Shown here piece by piece: positions 33,329 through 43,812 of a stretch of DNA of 64,000 nt (the stretch's first letter is position 1; each line of letters begins with the position of its first letter). Source of the DNA: DATMQA01 sp035566895 (GTDB lineage Bacteria > Verrucomicrobiota > Verrucomicrobiia > Limisphaerales > UBA8199). The position numbers and the translations under genes are program-made. The DNA is taken from the NCBI GenBank assembly GCA_035566895.1, contig DATMQA010000208.1, forward strand, positions 18,122 through 82,121. The letters run 5' to 3'. The notes beneath the pieces were generated by a model, which saw nothing but the letters and a program-made list of their open reading frames with translations, was not told the DNA's origin and did not search any database.

Positions 33329-33493
33329 GAGGCAGGAGCCATCAGGCTCGGCGCGGACTACTGGCGTGAAACCTTGGAGCCGCCCCACCGGGAACGCCGT
33401 TTTAACGAGTAAAAGTCAGATTCAAACCTCTCCCCCGGTTGCCCTCTCACGGTCCGCGCTTTCAACACTCCTTCATTCCCCTCCACCGCCGTC

Positions 33494-34372
<879 letters not shown>

Positions 34373-34587
34373 GGATGCAGGATAAGCAGAGGCTCGTTGC
34401 ATTCAAGCCCGCTCCTTGGCCGCACGGCTTCCGGCACCGCCGGGGTCTCCGGGAGCCGTTCTCGAGATCCTCAGCGCATTCGGCGCCGTAAGCCGCAACC
34501 CAAAGTGCGAAGCGGACAGCGTTTGGAAAAGCCTTTTAAGCGCCCTCCAGGCGGTTTAAATTCCGTCTCGATGATTTTGCCCGACCC

Positions 34588-35619
34588 ATGAAAGCTCTCG
34601 TTCTCAAGGAATACAAGCGCTTGGCCTACGAAGAGGTGCCGCCGCCGCAACCCGGCCCCGGCGAGGTGCTCGTCGCGGTTAAGGCCTGCGGCATTTGCGG
34701 CAGCGACGTCCACGGAATAGACGGCAGCACCGGCCGGCGGCGTCCGCCTATCATCATGGGGCATGAGGCCGCTGGCGTGCTCGTCGGTCTGGCCACCGGC
34801 ATCGACGGGTGGAAAGAGGGCGAGCGGGTAACGTTCGACTCGACCCTCTACTGCGGGCAATGTGATTACTGCCGGCGCGGCGAGTTCAACCTCTGCGACC
34901 GTCGGCAGGTGCTGGGCGTTTCCTGTGAGGATTACCGGCGGCACGGCGCCTTCGCCGAATTCGTCGCGGTGCCCCGGCACGTTCTTTATCGCCTCCCCGA
35001 AGGATTGCCCTTCGAGCACGCCGCCATGGTTGAACCGTTTGCGATCGCCCTTCACGCGGTCCGTCGCGCCCCGCCGGCCCTCAATGACACCGTCGTGGTC
35101 GTCGGTGCTGGCATGATCGGTCTGGCACTCCTGCAAGCACTGAGTCACACCGGGTGCAGTCTCCTCATCTCAGTGGACGTCGCCGATGACCGTCTTGCTC
35201 TGGCCGGCAAACTCGGCGCAACCCACCTTATTAACTCCAGCAAAGAGAACGCCAGTGAAGCCATCCTCCGCCTCACCCGCAATCACGGTGCCGACCTCGC
35301 CCTGGAAGCCGTCGGCCTTACACCGACCGTGGACCTGGCTTTGCGCTGCGTGCGCAAAGGCGGCGCCGTCACCCTCGTCGGAAACGTCGCCCCCAAAATC
35401 GAGTTCCCGCTGCAAATCGCCGTCACGCGCGAGTTGACCGTTTACGGTTCGTGCGCCTCGCGCGGCGAGTATCCGGCCTGCCTGGAGATGATGGCCCGTG
35501 GCGCTCTGCAGGCCGCCCCGCTCCTAAGCGCCGCGGCTCCGCTGGCGGAGGGCGCCGCCTGGTTCGACCGGCTCTACCGCAAAGAACCGGGCTTGCTGAA
35601 GGTGGTGCTCAAGCCTTGA
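34588..35619 (+). CDS. Zinc-dependent alcohol dehydrogenase (MDR superfamily)
   Basis: The 343-residue medium-chain dehydrogenase has catalytic zinc ligands C37 (CGICGSDVH), H59-E60 (GHE) and structural zinc cysteines C89, C92, C95 and C103. The Rossmann motif VVGAGMIGL follows. It resembles sorbitol, galactitol-phosphate or threonine dehydrogenases; substrate unknown. With the SDR gene 52 bases downstream it may oxidise and reduce the same sugar acid or polyol. Confidence 0.9.
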   Translation: MKALVLKEYKRLAYEEVPPPQPGPGEVLVAVKACGICGSDVHGIDGSTGRRRPPIIMGHEAAGVLVGLATGIDGWKEGERVTFDSTLYCGQCDYCRRGEFNLCDRRQVLGVSCEDYRRHGAFAEFVAVPRHVLYRLPEGLPFEHAAMVEPFAIALHAVRRAPPALNDTVVVVGAGMIGLALLQALSHTGCSLLISVDVADDRLALAGKLGATHLINSSKENASEAILRLTRNHGADLALEAVGLTPTVDLALRCVRKGGAVTLVGNVAPKIEFPLQIAVTRELTVYGSCASRGEYPACLEMMARGALQAAPLLSAAAPLAEGAAWFDRLYRKEPGLLKVVLKP

Positions 35620-35671
35620 GCCGCCCTTCAATTCTTATTAAGCATTTGCTTTCAGTTCCGAAACGAATCCC

Positions 35672-36493
35672 ATGAACCAAAACCCCTTCGACCTTGCCGG
35701 CAAAATTGCGATCGTGACTGGAACCAGCCGTGGGCTGGGCCAGTACTTCGGCCGCGCATTGGCCCGTGCCGGTGCCGACCTTGTAATCACCAGCCGCGAC
35801 GCGGCCAGCCTCAAACCATTTCAGGCTGAAATTGAATCCCTGGGCCGCCGGGCGCTGCCGCTGGCCCTTGATGTGCGGCGTCACGAAAGCATTCAGAAAA
35901 CCGTTGAGGCCGCAGTGGCTCATTACGGCAAAATCGACATTCTCGTCAACAACGCCGGCTGCAACGTCCGCAAGCCGGCCTTGGAAGTGACTTGGGACGA
36001 TTGGAACCTGGTGCTCGAAACCAATTTGCGCGGCACGTTCTTTGTTTCGCAAGGCGTCGCCCGGCACATGGTCCAAAGAAAGTATGGCCGCATCATCAAT
36101 ATCGGCTCAGTCACCTGCGTCGCGGGCTATGCCGGCCTGGGCCCCTACGGCGCAAGTCGAGGCGGCGTGAAGCAACTCACCATGAGCCTGGCCGACGATT
36201 GGGGTGTTCACGGCATTACCGTCAATTGCCTCGCGCCCGGCTGGTTCAAAACCGCCCAGAACGCCGTAATGTACGAAAACAAAGAATGGGTCGATTACCT
36301 TTGCGACCGGATCCCTCTCAAACGCCCAGGCCAACCGCGCGACCTCGAAGGCGCGGTGGTTTTTCTGGCGTCCGATGCCAGCGAATATATCACGGGCCAG
36401 ACGCTGCTGGTGGATGGCGGCATCTCCACCGGCGCGACTCGCGCCTTGCCTGTAACTCAGCGGGCTACTGAAGTGAGTAGGCTAAAAGGTTAA
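35672..36493 (+). CDS. Short-chain dehydrogenase with Arg in place of the catalytic Lys
   Basis: The 273-residue SDR has the cofactor motif TGTSRGLG, NNAG at about 93-96, the catalytic serine S146 and tyrosine Y159. The YxxxK motif reads YGASR, so R163 replaces the near-invariant lysine. The wording is closest to gluconate 5-dehydrogenase-like SDRs. Whether the enzyme is active is open; arginine might still orient the nicotinamide ribose. Follows the zinc dehydrogenase on the same strand. Confidence 0.87.
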   Translation: MNQNPFDLAGKIAIVTGTSRGLGQYFGRALARAGADLVITSRDAASLKPFQAEIESLGRRALPLALDVRRHESIQKTVEAAVAHYGKIDILVNNAGCNVRKPALEVTWDDWNLVLETNLRGTFFVSQGVARHMVQRKYGRIINIGSVTCVAGYAGLGPYGASRGGVKQLTMSLADDWGVHGITVNCLAPGWFKTAQNAVMYENKEWVDYLCDRIPLKRPGQPRDLEGAVVFLASDASEYITGQTLLVDGGISTGATRALPVTQRATEVSRLKG

Positions 36494-36655
36494 AAAAGGG
36501 TACCGCAACGGTTCCATGCTCTCCGGCTTATTCGGCAAGCAATCGAGGAAACCTTTCTTCGAGCCAGGCATTCGTGTCCATTTGCACTACTATCCATCAA
36601 ATTTTGCGCAGCTTGCGCAAATCGCTTGTGTGCGTTCGCAAAAGTCGTGTCCCTC

Positions 36656-36697
36656 ATTTAACTCAGTTAACTCTTTTAACCCATTTAACTCTTTGGT
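36656..36697. repeat. TTAACTC/TTAACCC word repeat
   Basis: Five imperfect ATTTAACTC- or TTTTAACCC-type words lie upstream of the aminotransferase gene. The same words recur at 38012-38044 and about 60437-60480. The rest of the 280-base gap (36494-36774) shows no gene. Confidence 0.6.
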
Positions 36698-36774
36698 TGC
36701 GGCTTTTGCGGAGGATGCCTTCCGGGTTTTTCCATATTGTTCCCTGGCCAGGTTGCGATTATCTTCCCCGCGCG

Positions 36775-37905
36775 ATGAGTAACCAGGCTCAGAAGAACGG
36801 AGCGGTCCCTTATCTCGATTTGCCCGCGCAAATGCGCGGGCTCCGCCGCGAGATTGACGCCGCCATTGCCCGCACCCTCGATAACTGCTCGTTTTGCCTC
36901 GGGCCCGACGTGGTGGAGTTCGAGAAGGATTTTGCCCGGTTTTGCGGCGCGGAGCATTGTGTTGGCTTTAACAGCGGTACCTCTGCATTGCACCTCGCGT
37001 TGCTGCTGCTCGATATTGGCCCGGGGGACGAGGTCATTACCACACCTTGCACTTTCGTCGCGACCAGTTGGGCCATTTCCTATGTCGGTGCCAAGCCGGT
37101 CTATGTCGATATTGATGAGGCGACCTTCAACCTGGACCCGAAACTCGTTGAACGCGCCATCACCCCGCGCACCAAGGCCGTCATGCCGGTCCATCTTTAC
37201 GGTCATCCGGCCGACCTGGACCCGCTGCTGGCGATTTGCCGCAAACACAAGCTGGCCTTGGTCGAGGATGCCGCCCAGGCGCATGGCGCCAAGTACAAGG
37301 GCAAAACCGTCGGCACCTTCGGCGCCATCGCCGGCTTCAGCTTCTATCCCGGCAAAAATTTGGGCGCGTACGGCGAAGGCGGCGCGCTGGTCACCAATAA
37401 TGCGGCTTTTGCCGAGCGCGCGCGGGCCTTGCGCGAACACGGCTCCACCCGGCGTTATTATCACGACGAAATCGGCTTCAACTATCGCATGGAAGGACTC
37501 CAGGGCGCCGTCCTCGGCGTGAAGCTCAAGCACCTGGACACCTGGACCCGCGAGCGGCGCCGCGTCGCGCATCGCTACCACGAATTGCTGGCCGATACTC
37601 CCCTTCAACTCCCGCTCGAGGCGGATTTCGCCCAGAGCGCCTGGCACCTCTACGTCGTGCGCCATCCGCGCCGCGATGAACTCAAAAAACATCTTGAGGC
37701 CAACCACGTCGGCTGCGCCCTGCACTATCCCTTGCCGTTGCACCTCCAAAAAGCCTATGCCTACCTTGGCCACAAACCTGGCGCTTTCCCCATCGCCGAA
37801 AAAGCCGCCCGCGAGTGCCTCAGCCTGCCGATTTATCCCGAACTGACGGACAGCCAGCTCCAGACGGTAGCCAGCTCGGTCAAAGACTTTTTCCAAAAAC
37901 GGTGA
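36775..37905 (+). CDS. DegT/DnrJ/EryC1/StrS family aminotransferase
   Basis: Starting at ATG 36775 (MSNQAQKNGAVPYLDL) gives 376 residues; the upstream open frame contains the TTAACC repeat words and is not family-like. Motifs: GFNSGTSALHLAL, HLYGHPADL, EDAAQAHGA, the PLP lysine in YPGKNLGAYGEGG, and GFNYRMEGLQGAVL. Predicted sugar aminotransferase for surface polysaccharides. It is a different lineage from the paralogue at 22532-23698. Confidence 0.9.
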   Translation: MSNQAQKNGAVPYLDLPAQMRGLRREIDAAIARTLDNCSFCLGPDVVEFEKDFARFCGAEHCVGFNSGTSALHLALLLLDIGPGDEVITTPCTFVATSWAISYVGAKPVYVDIDEATFNLDPKLVERAITPRTKAVMPVHLYGHPADLDPLLAICRKHKLALVEDAAQAHGAKYKGKTVGTFGAIAGFSFYPGKNLGAYGEGGALVTNNAAFAERARALREHGSTRRYYHDEIGFNYRMEGLQGAVLGVKLKHLDTWTRERRRVAHRYHELLADTPLQLPLEADFAQSAWHLYVVRHPRRDELKKHLEANHVGCALHYPLPLHLQKAYAYLGHKPGAFPIAEKAARECLSLPIYPELTDSQLQTVASSVKDFFQKR

Positions 37906-38011
37906 CGAACAGGCCGGGCGCGCACAAAACTGCGCCTCGGGTTCAAGTCAATAGGAATTCAAACCTTGGCTTCGATCAGTTGTCGGTAAGTCAGCTTTCC
38001 CTTGCCCCTAT

Positions 38012-38044
38012 TTAACCTTTTAACCCTTTTAACTCATTTAACCC
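38012..38044. repeat. TTTAACCC/TTTAACTC word repeat upstream of dnaE
   Basis: Four to five TTTTAACCC-like words in tandem, same family as 36656-36697. Located about 70 bases before dnaE. Confidence 0.6.
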
Positions 38045-38111
38045 CTCTCGAACCCCTGTGAACATCTCTTGCTTGCTCCGCGCCGAAGGCCGACAGTAAG
38101 TTGTTGTTTGC

Positions 38112-41100
38112 ATGGCGCACGCCGATTTTGTCCATCTTCACTTGCACACCGAGTACTCGCTGCTCGATGGCGCTTGCCGTTTGGACCGGCTGATGGACAA
38201 GGCCCATGAACTGAAGTTCCCCGCGCTGGCGGTGACCGATCACGGCGTCCTCTACGGCGCGATTGATTTCTACAAGGCCGCGCGGGAAAAGGGCATCAAA
38301 CCGATCATCGGCTGCGAAGTCTATGTCGCCCCGGGCAGCCGTTTTGAGAAAAAAACCAGCACCGGTGGGCGCGATGTCTATAACCATCTGGTGCTCCTCG
38401 CCAGGGACGAGACCGGCTACAAAAACCTCATCAAACTGGCGACCTCCGCCCACCTGGAAGGCTATTACTACAAGCCGCGCATCGATAAAGAGCTGCTCGC
38501 GGCTCACAAAGACGGGCTGCTCGCCCTCTCCGGCTGCCTGGCCAGCGAAATCCCGGAAGCCATTAACAAAGACCAGTTGGCCAGGGCGCGCGACGCCATC
38601 GACTGGTTCAAGCAGACTCTCGGCCCCGAGAACTTTTACCTCGAACTCCAGAACCACGGCCTCCCCGAACAGGCCAAGGTCAATCGGCACCTCATTCCCT
38701 GGGCCAAGGAATTCGGCCTCAAGCTCGTGGCGACCAACGATGTGCACTATGTGGAGAAGGGCCACTCACACGCGCACGATTGCCTCATTTGCATCGGCAC
38801 CCAGACGCAGTTGACCGATGCCAAGCGAATGAAATACTCCGAGCAGCAGTTCTACCTGCGCTCGGCCGAGGAGATGAAAGCCCGTTTTGCCGAAATCCCC
38901 GAAGCGGTCCAGAACACCCTCGAGGTCGCCGAGAAGTGCAACCTCGAAATTGAATTTGGTAAACTCCATTACCCGGTGTTCCATCCACCCGCCCCCTTCA
39001 CGCGAGACAGTTTTTTGCGACAGTGGCTCGCTGAGGGCTTGCAAAAGCGCTATGGCCTGCTCGCCCGCGCCGAGGGGCAGGAATTTATCGTCGAGAAAGT
39101 TGAAGACCCTCGCCGGCTGCCGACGTTTTCCGAAGTCCAGAGTCGGGAGCCGGGAGTCGTCCCGCCGGTCGGAAGCGAAGAACAGCAGACGGACGCCGCC
39201 GTTCATGCGCTCCTCGACCGCCTCCAGCTCGAACTCAAGGTTATTGAGAAGACCGGGTTCAGCAGCTACTTCCTCATCGTGGGAGATTTCATCCGTTACG
39301 GCCACCAGAAGGGAATCGCCTGCGTGGCGCGCGGCTCCGCTGCCGGCTCATTGGTCACCTACCTGCTCGAAATCTCAAACGTCGATCCGATTCGTTATGG
39401 CCTGCTCTTCGAGCGGTTCCTCAATCCCGAACGGGTCAACCCGCCGGATATCGACATCGACTTCGCCGACGACCGCCGGGCCGATGTCATCGAGTACGTC
39501 CGCCAGAAATACGGGCGCGATGCCGTCGCCCAGATTGTCACCTTCGGCACCATGGGCGCTAAATCCGTTGTGCGGGACGTCGGACGCGTTATGGGCCTGG
39601 CTTATGGCGATTGCGACCGGCTCGCCAAAATGATCCCGTTCGATCTCAAGATGTCCCTCGAAAAAGCGCTCAAACAATCCCCCGAGCTCAAGACCGCATA
39701 TGATACCGAGGAGGTGACGCGCGAACTCATCGATACGGCTCTGGTGCTCGAGGACCTGTCCCGCAACGCCAGCGTTCACGCCGCTGGCGTGGTCATCGGC
39801 GATCAACCGCTCGTTAATCTGCTGCCCCTCAAGCAGGACGAGGACGGCGGCATCGTCACCCAATACGCCATGGGACCGGTGGGCGATCTGGGCCTGTTGA
39901 AAATGGACTTCCTTGGCCTCAAGACCCTGACGGTCATCCGCAATACTTGCGAGATGGTCAGCCAGACCCGCGGAATCGAGGTGCCGATTGAAAACCTCCC
40001 GCTCGACGACGCCAAAACCTACGACCTGCTGAACAAGGCCAACACCCTCGGCGTGTTCCAGCTTGAATCCGGTGGGATGCGCGATCTCTGCCGAAAATTC
40101 CAAATCAGTTCCATCGAGCACATCACTGCTTTGATTGCGTTATATCGACCCGGCCCGATGGACCTGATCCCGGAATTCATCGGCCGCCGCCAGGGCCAGG
40201 TGAAGATCGAATACGAGCATCCTTTGCTGGAGCCGATTTGCCGGGAGACCTATGGTATCATGGTCTATCAGGAGCAGGTCATGCAGGCGGCCCAGGCCCT
40301 GGCCGGTTACACCCTCGGTGGCGCCGACCTGCTCCGGCGCGCCATGGGTAAGAAGAAGGCTGAGGAGATGGCCAAACAGCGCGATATCTTCGTCAAAGGT
40401 TGCGCGCGGGTAAACCAGATCCCCGCAGCCAAGGCCAATCAAGTTTTCGATTTGCTCGAAAAATTCGCCGGGTACGGCTTTAACAAATCCCACGCCGCCG
40501 CTTACGCCATCGTGGCCTATCAAACCGCCTACCTGAAGGCCAATTACCCGGTCGAGTTCTTCTGCGCGATGATGACCAACGACATGGCCGATACCGAAAA
40601 GCTGAGCCAATATATCGCCGAGGCTCGCGCGATGGGTATCGAAGTCCTGCCACCCGATGTCAACGAAAGCCAGGTGTTCTTCGCCCCCGCCATGAATCGA
40701 ACCGCCGCGCTCCAGCCGGCCACGAACGGTGCGCCTGCCAACGGCGCGGCGGAAGCTCCCGGCGGCGCCATCCGGTTCGGCCTGGCAGCGATCAAGGGCG
40801 TCGGCGAAATCGCCGTCGAAGCGATCCTCAAAGCCCGCGGCGAAGGCGGTAAATTCCACTCCCTCTCGGAAATGTGCGAGCGGGTCGACGGTCGCTCCGT
40901 CAATCGCAAGGTCCTCGAGGCCCTCATCAAATGCGGCGCCTGCGATAGCCTCGGCAAAACGCGCGCCACCCTTTTTTCCCAGGCGGACCGCACCCTGATG
41001 CGCGCTGCCGGCGTGATTGCCGACCGCCAGCGCGGGCAAAGCTCCCTCTTTGGCGCCTTCGAAGACCGGGCGGCTTCTGAGCCGGAATCTCAGGTCAGTC

Positions 41101-41822
41101 TCCAGGAATGGCCCGACCATGAAATGCTGGCTTACGAGAAAGAGTTGCTGGGCTTCTATGTCACCGGCCACCCGTTGGCGCCCTACGCGCCTATCCTCGA
41201 GAAGTACGCGCTCACCAACACCAAATTGCTGCCGGACTTGCCCAATCGCACCCTGACCCGCCTGGGCGGTCTGGTCGCCGCCGTCCAGAACGGTGTCTCC
41301 AAGAAAAGTGGCAAACCCTACGCCATTGTCACCCTTGAGGATTTGGAAGGCTCGGTGCAGGTCCTCTGCATTAACGAAAACTACGACAAGAACCGCGAAC
41401 TGCTGACCCAGGGCAAGGCCATCTTTGTTATTGGCGAAGTCAACACCGGGGATGACCGGCCGAAAATCTTTCCCCAGGAGATCATTCCTCTGGAGGACGC
41501 CCCGCGCCGCTTCACCAAGCAGGTTCACCTGCGCCTCCACACCGCCCATTTAAAGCCTGACAGCCTCGATACCGTGCGGGAACTGGTCGCCTCGTTTCCA
41601 GGCAAATGCCCGCTGTTCCTCTGCTTCGTTCGCCCCGCCGGCGAAGTCATCTTCATGGAAACCCACGAGAAATATTTCGTCGCCCCATCTCGGGAACTGC
41701 AGCAGGCCGCGGATGACCGGTTCGGTGAGGAAACCTATTACGTGAAAGTGGACACGACCCCGCCCGAACGCCAGCCGCGCCGCTGGGAGCGCAAGCCCGA
41801 ATACGCTGCCGACGAGGGATGA
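38112..41822 (+). CDS. dnaE: DNA polymerase III subunit alpha
   Basis: The 1236-residue C-family polymerase starts with a PHP domain that keeps metal-ligand residues (HLHLHTEYSLLDGA, VTDHG), so it may be catalytically active. The palm aspartates lie in NPPDIDIDFAD (D446, D448). Helix-hairpin-helix and OB domains follow (LGGLVAAVQNGVSKKSGKPY). Residues about 331-362, before the palm, form a non-conserved insertion partly encoded by repeated AGTCGGGAG words. It is the replicative polymerase. Confidence 0.97.
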   Translation: MAHADFVHLHLHTEYSLLDGACRLDRLMDKAHELKFPALAVTDHGVLYGAIDFYKAAREKGIKPIIGCEVYVAPGSRFEKKTSTGGRDVYNHLVLLARDETGYKNLIKLATSAHLEGYYYKPRIDKELLAAHKDGLLALSGCLASEIPEAINKDQLARARDAIDWFKQTLGPENFYLELQNHGLPEQAKVNRHLIPWAKEFGLKLVATNDVHYVEKGHSHAHDCLICIGTQTQLTDAKRMKYSEQQFYLRSAEEMKARFAEIPEAVQNTLEVAEKCNLEIEFGKLHYPVFHPPAPFTRDSFLRQWLAEGLQKRYGLLARAEGQEFIVEKVEDPRRLPTFSEVQSREPGVVPPVGSEEQQTDAAVHALLDRLQLELKVIEKTGFSSYFLIVGDFIRYGHQKGIACVARGSAAGSLVTYLLEISNVDPIRYGLLFERFLNPERVNPPDIDIDFADDRRADVIEYVRQKYGRDAVAQIVTFGTMGAKSVVRDVGRVMGLAYGDCDRLAKMIPFDLKMSLEKALKQSPELKTAYDTEEVTRELIDTALVLEDLSRNASVHAAGVVIGDQPLVNLLPLKQDEDGGIVTQYAMGPVGDLGLLKMDFLGLKTLTVIRNTCEMVSQTRGIEVPIENLPLDDAKTYDLLNKANTLGVFQLESGGMRDLCRKFQISSIEHITALIALYRPGPMDLIPEFIGRRQGQVKIEYEHPLLEPICRETYGIMVYQEQVMQAAQALAGYTLGGADLLRRAMGKKKAEEMAKQRDIFVKGCARVNQIPAAKANQVFDLLEKFAGYGFNKSHAAAYAIVAYQTAYLKANYPVEFFCAMMTNDMADTEKLSQYIAEARAMGIEVLPPDVNESQVFFAPAMNRTAALQPATNGAPANGAAEAPGGAIRFGLAAIKGVGEIAVEAILKARGEGGKFHSLSEMCERVDGRSVNRKVLEALIKCGACDSLGKTRATLFSQADRTLMRAAGVIADRQRGQSSLFGAFEDRAASEPESQVSLQEWPDHEMLAYEKELLGFYVTGHPLAPYAPILEKYALTNTKLLPDLPNRTLTRLGGLVAAVQNGVSKKSGKPYAIVTLEDLEGSVQVLCINENYDKNRELLTQGKAIFVIGEVNTGDDRPKIFPQEIIPLEDAPRRFTKQVHLRLHTAHLKPDSLDTVRELVASFPGKCPLFLCFVRPAGEVIFMETHEKYFVAPSRELQQAADDRFGEETYYVKVDTTPPERQPRRWERKPEYAADEG

Positions 41823-41946
41823 ACCCGAGAATTTCACGTAAGGCCAGACATCCTCATGCGCGCGCCAACGAGTCAGCGGCACGGGCTTTGACTTCGTAGG
41901 CCTGCCTCTGTTTTCCGTTATCTCCTGTTCACTGTCTTGCCAACGC

Positions 41947-43545
41947 TTACGCGCTCGCCTTCGCTTCCGCAGGCTTCTCCGGCGCGGGCCCGCTCTCGAT
42001 ATGCACCGCTTGATAGCCGCCCTTCGATTTGAAGTAGAAAATCAGGATGAGGTAGCAGCAAAGCATGAAACCGGGAAACATCGCCATCTTGCCCAGCGCG
42101 CTAAATTGGCCCGCCGTGTTGGCCTGCTTCAAGGCATCCTGGCCGGGGGCGTCCTGCACCGTCGCCGCCTTCACCGGGTCAATCGCCTTGTAGTCGCCCA
42201 GCAGGTAGTGCTTCTCGACCGTCACGGTCTGTGACAGCGTCGGGTTGGTGGCGGCCAGTTGGTGGGTCGCGGTGGTTTCCTGCAAATACCCGATAAACGG
42301 AAAGCCCAGGATGCCGACGGCTAACATGCCGATGCCGCCCATGCTGTTGAGCGTCAACGCGCCGCCTTTTGGACACTGCTCGGTGGTCACCCCCAGCATG
42401 GTCGGCCAGAAGAAAGTCTTGCCGCAAGCATAGAGCGTCGCGGCTGCAAAAATGGCCGCCATGCCCGCGCTGCCGGTTTTGGAAAGAGCAGTCAGACCCA
42501 GGACGGCCAGCGTCGCACAGGTCGCCAGCAAACCGAGAGGCGAGAGCTTGTGAACGATCGGCCCCGCGCAAAAGCGCAACACCATCATGATGAAAGAAGT
42601 ATAAACCAGCACCCAGCCGGCGTTGTAGCCGGCCGCTTTCATCGGCGCTTCCATCAACGAACTGATCCACCCGTCGGTGCCGATCTCGGTCGTGGCCAGC
42701 GGCATCATGATGATAATCAAAAACGCCAGCAGCGGCCGGCCAAAGGACTTGGTCACCGCGCCGAATATCACGACGACCGCCCCGGTCAGCACCCATTTCA
42801 CCGCCCAGTGCAACGCGAAGACTTCGCCGATTTGCGCAAATACCAACCCGAACCCCACGAGCGCGCCAAACATCCCCAGTTCCTTCAGCATGTCGACGTA
42901 ACTCACTCCGGCTTCCTCGCGCTCGTTCTTGGGGAAGGTCAATCCGACGAGCATGAAGAAAGAAATCACCGCCGGCACCAGAATCAGACCCAACACAATC
43001 CGCCAATCGCCTTTGGCCGCCTGCTCCGCCAGCGCAATCGTGCAAAGCCCGCCGATAACCAAACCGCCCGGCCAACCGGCGTGCAGCATGTTCAGCCATT
43101 TCACCTTGTCTTTACTAAACAGCGTCGCCACCACCGGATTGATGTAGGCTTCGACCGTCCCGTTGCCGAGCGCCAGGATGATGCTTCCCCAATAGAGCAA
43201 AGTATAACCGTGCTTCTGGGCCGCGACCAACGCCTCGCCGCTCAGGCCCTGGATCGAGCTATACGCCATGAAGGCCAGCACGCAATAAACGACATAGCAG
43301 GCGCTCGAAAAGAACATCGCCACCTTGTAACCGATGCGGTCGATGAACAGGCTGAAAACAATGATGCTCACCCCGAACGGCCAAACTCCAGCCCCCTGCA
43401 ACTCCCCGACCGTCACCTTATCCAGGCCGAAATCCGTCGGAAAGCGCACGCCGCACAAATACATCCGGCTGAAAAAAGCATAAGACGTGGTGATCAGGGC
43501 GATGAAACAGCCCCAGAACAGGATCTTGTCGTGTCGATTGTTCAT
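41947..43545 (-). CDS. MFS transporter
   Basis: The 532-residue protein shows about 12 hydrophobic helices (CFIALITTSYAFFSRMYLC at the start; SIIVFSLFIDRIGYKVAMFF carries the motif-A-like loop). A long loop of about 80 residues precedes the last helix and a C-terminal Pro/Ala/Glu tail is present. Probably a sugar or organic-acid transporter. It is divergent from the FucP-type gene at 43813. Confidence 0.85.
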   Translation of the reverse strand: MNNRHDKILFWGCFIALITTSYAFFSRMYLCGVRFPTDFGLDKVTVGELQGAGVWPFGVSIIVFSLFIDRIGYKVAMFFSSACYVVYCVLAFMAYSSIQGLSGEALVAAQKHGYTLLYWGSIILALGNGTVEAYINPVVATLFSKDKVKWLNMLHAGWPGGLVIGGLCTIALAEQAAKGDWRIVLGLILVPAVISFFMLVGLTFPKNEREEAGVSYVDMLKELGMFGALVGFGLVFAQIGEVFALHWAVKWVLTGAVVVIFGAVTKSFGRPLLAFLIIIMMPLATTEIGTDGWISSLMEAPMKAAGYNAGWVLVYTSFIMMVLRFCAGPIVHKLSPLGLLATCATLAVLGLTALSKTGSAGMAAIFAAATLYACGKTFFWPTMLGVTTEQCPKGGALTLNSMGGIGMLAVGILGFPFIGYLQETTATHQLAATNPTLSQTVTVEKHYLLGDYKAIDPVKAATVQDAPGQDALKQANTAGQFSALGKMAMFPGFMLCCYLILIFYFKSKGGYQAVHIESGPAPEKPAEAKASA

Positions 43546-43710
43546 ACTCTTGGGAATACGGTTTTTGGGTTCGCGTGGCTTGCAGTGCAGGCAAGGTAGG
43601 CTGGCAGATTGCGGTCCGGTTCTGCGTCAGTCGTGTCAGCATTAAACGGAATACAGCTTCTTTGCCCCGCACTGTCAATACAAAAGCCGGTCTCCTCTCG
43701 AACATTCATA

Positions 43711-43727
43711 CTATTGCTATCGCGCCG
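43711..43727 (+). promoter_or_regulatory. Shared 17-base motif CTATTGCTATCGCGCCG
   Basis: Lies between the divergent MFS genes, about 85 bases upstream of fucP. A near-identical copy (CTATTGCTATAACGCCG, 15 of 17 matching) occurs at 46330-46346 beside the AraC gene. Candidate site for that regulator. Confidence 0.4.
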
Positions 43728-43812
43728 CCAAATCCTCAGAATCGCCGCATGAAACAACTGCGCTGCGTCCGCCGCCGCACTACCCCTGCAGGTTAGCATC
43801 TCCCAAAACACC

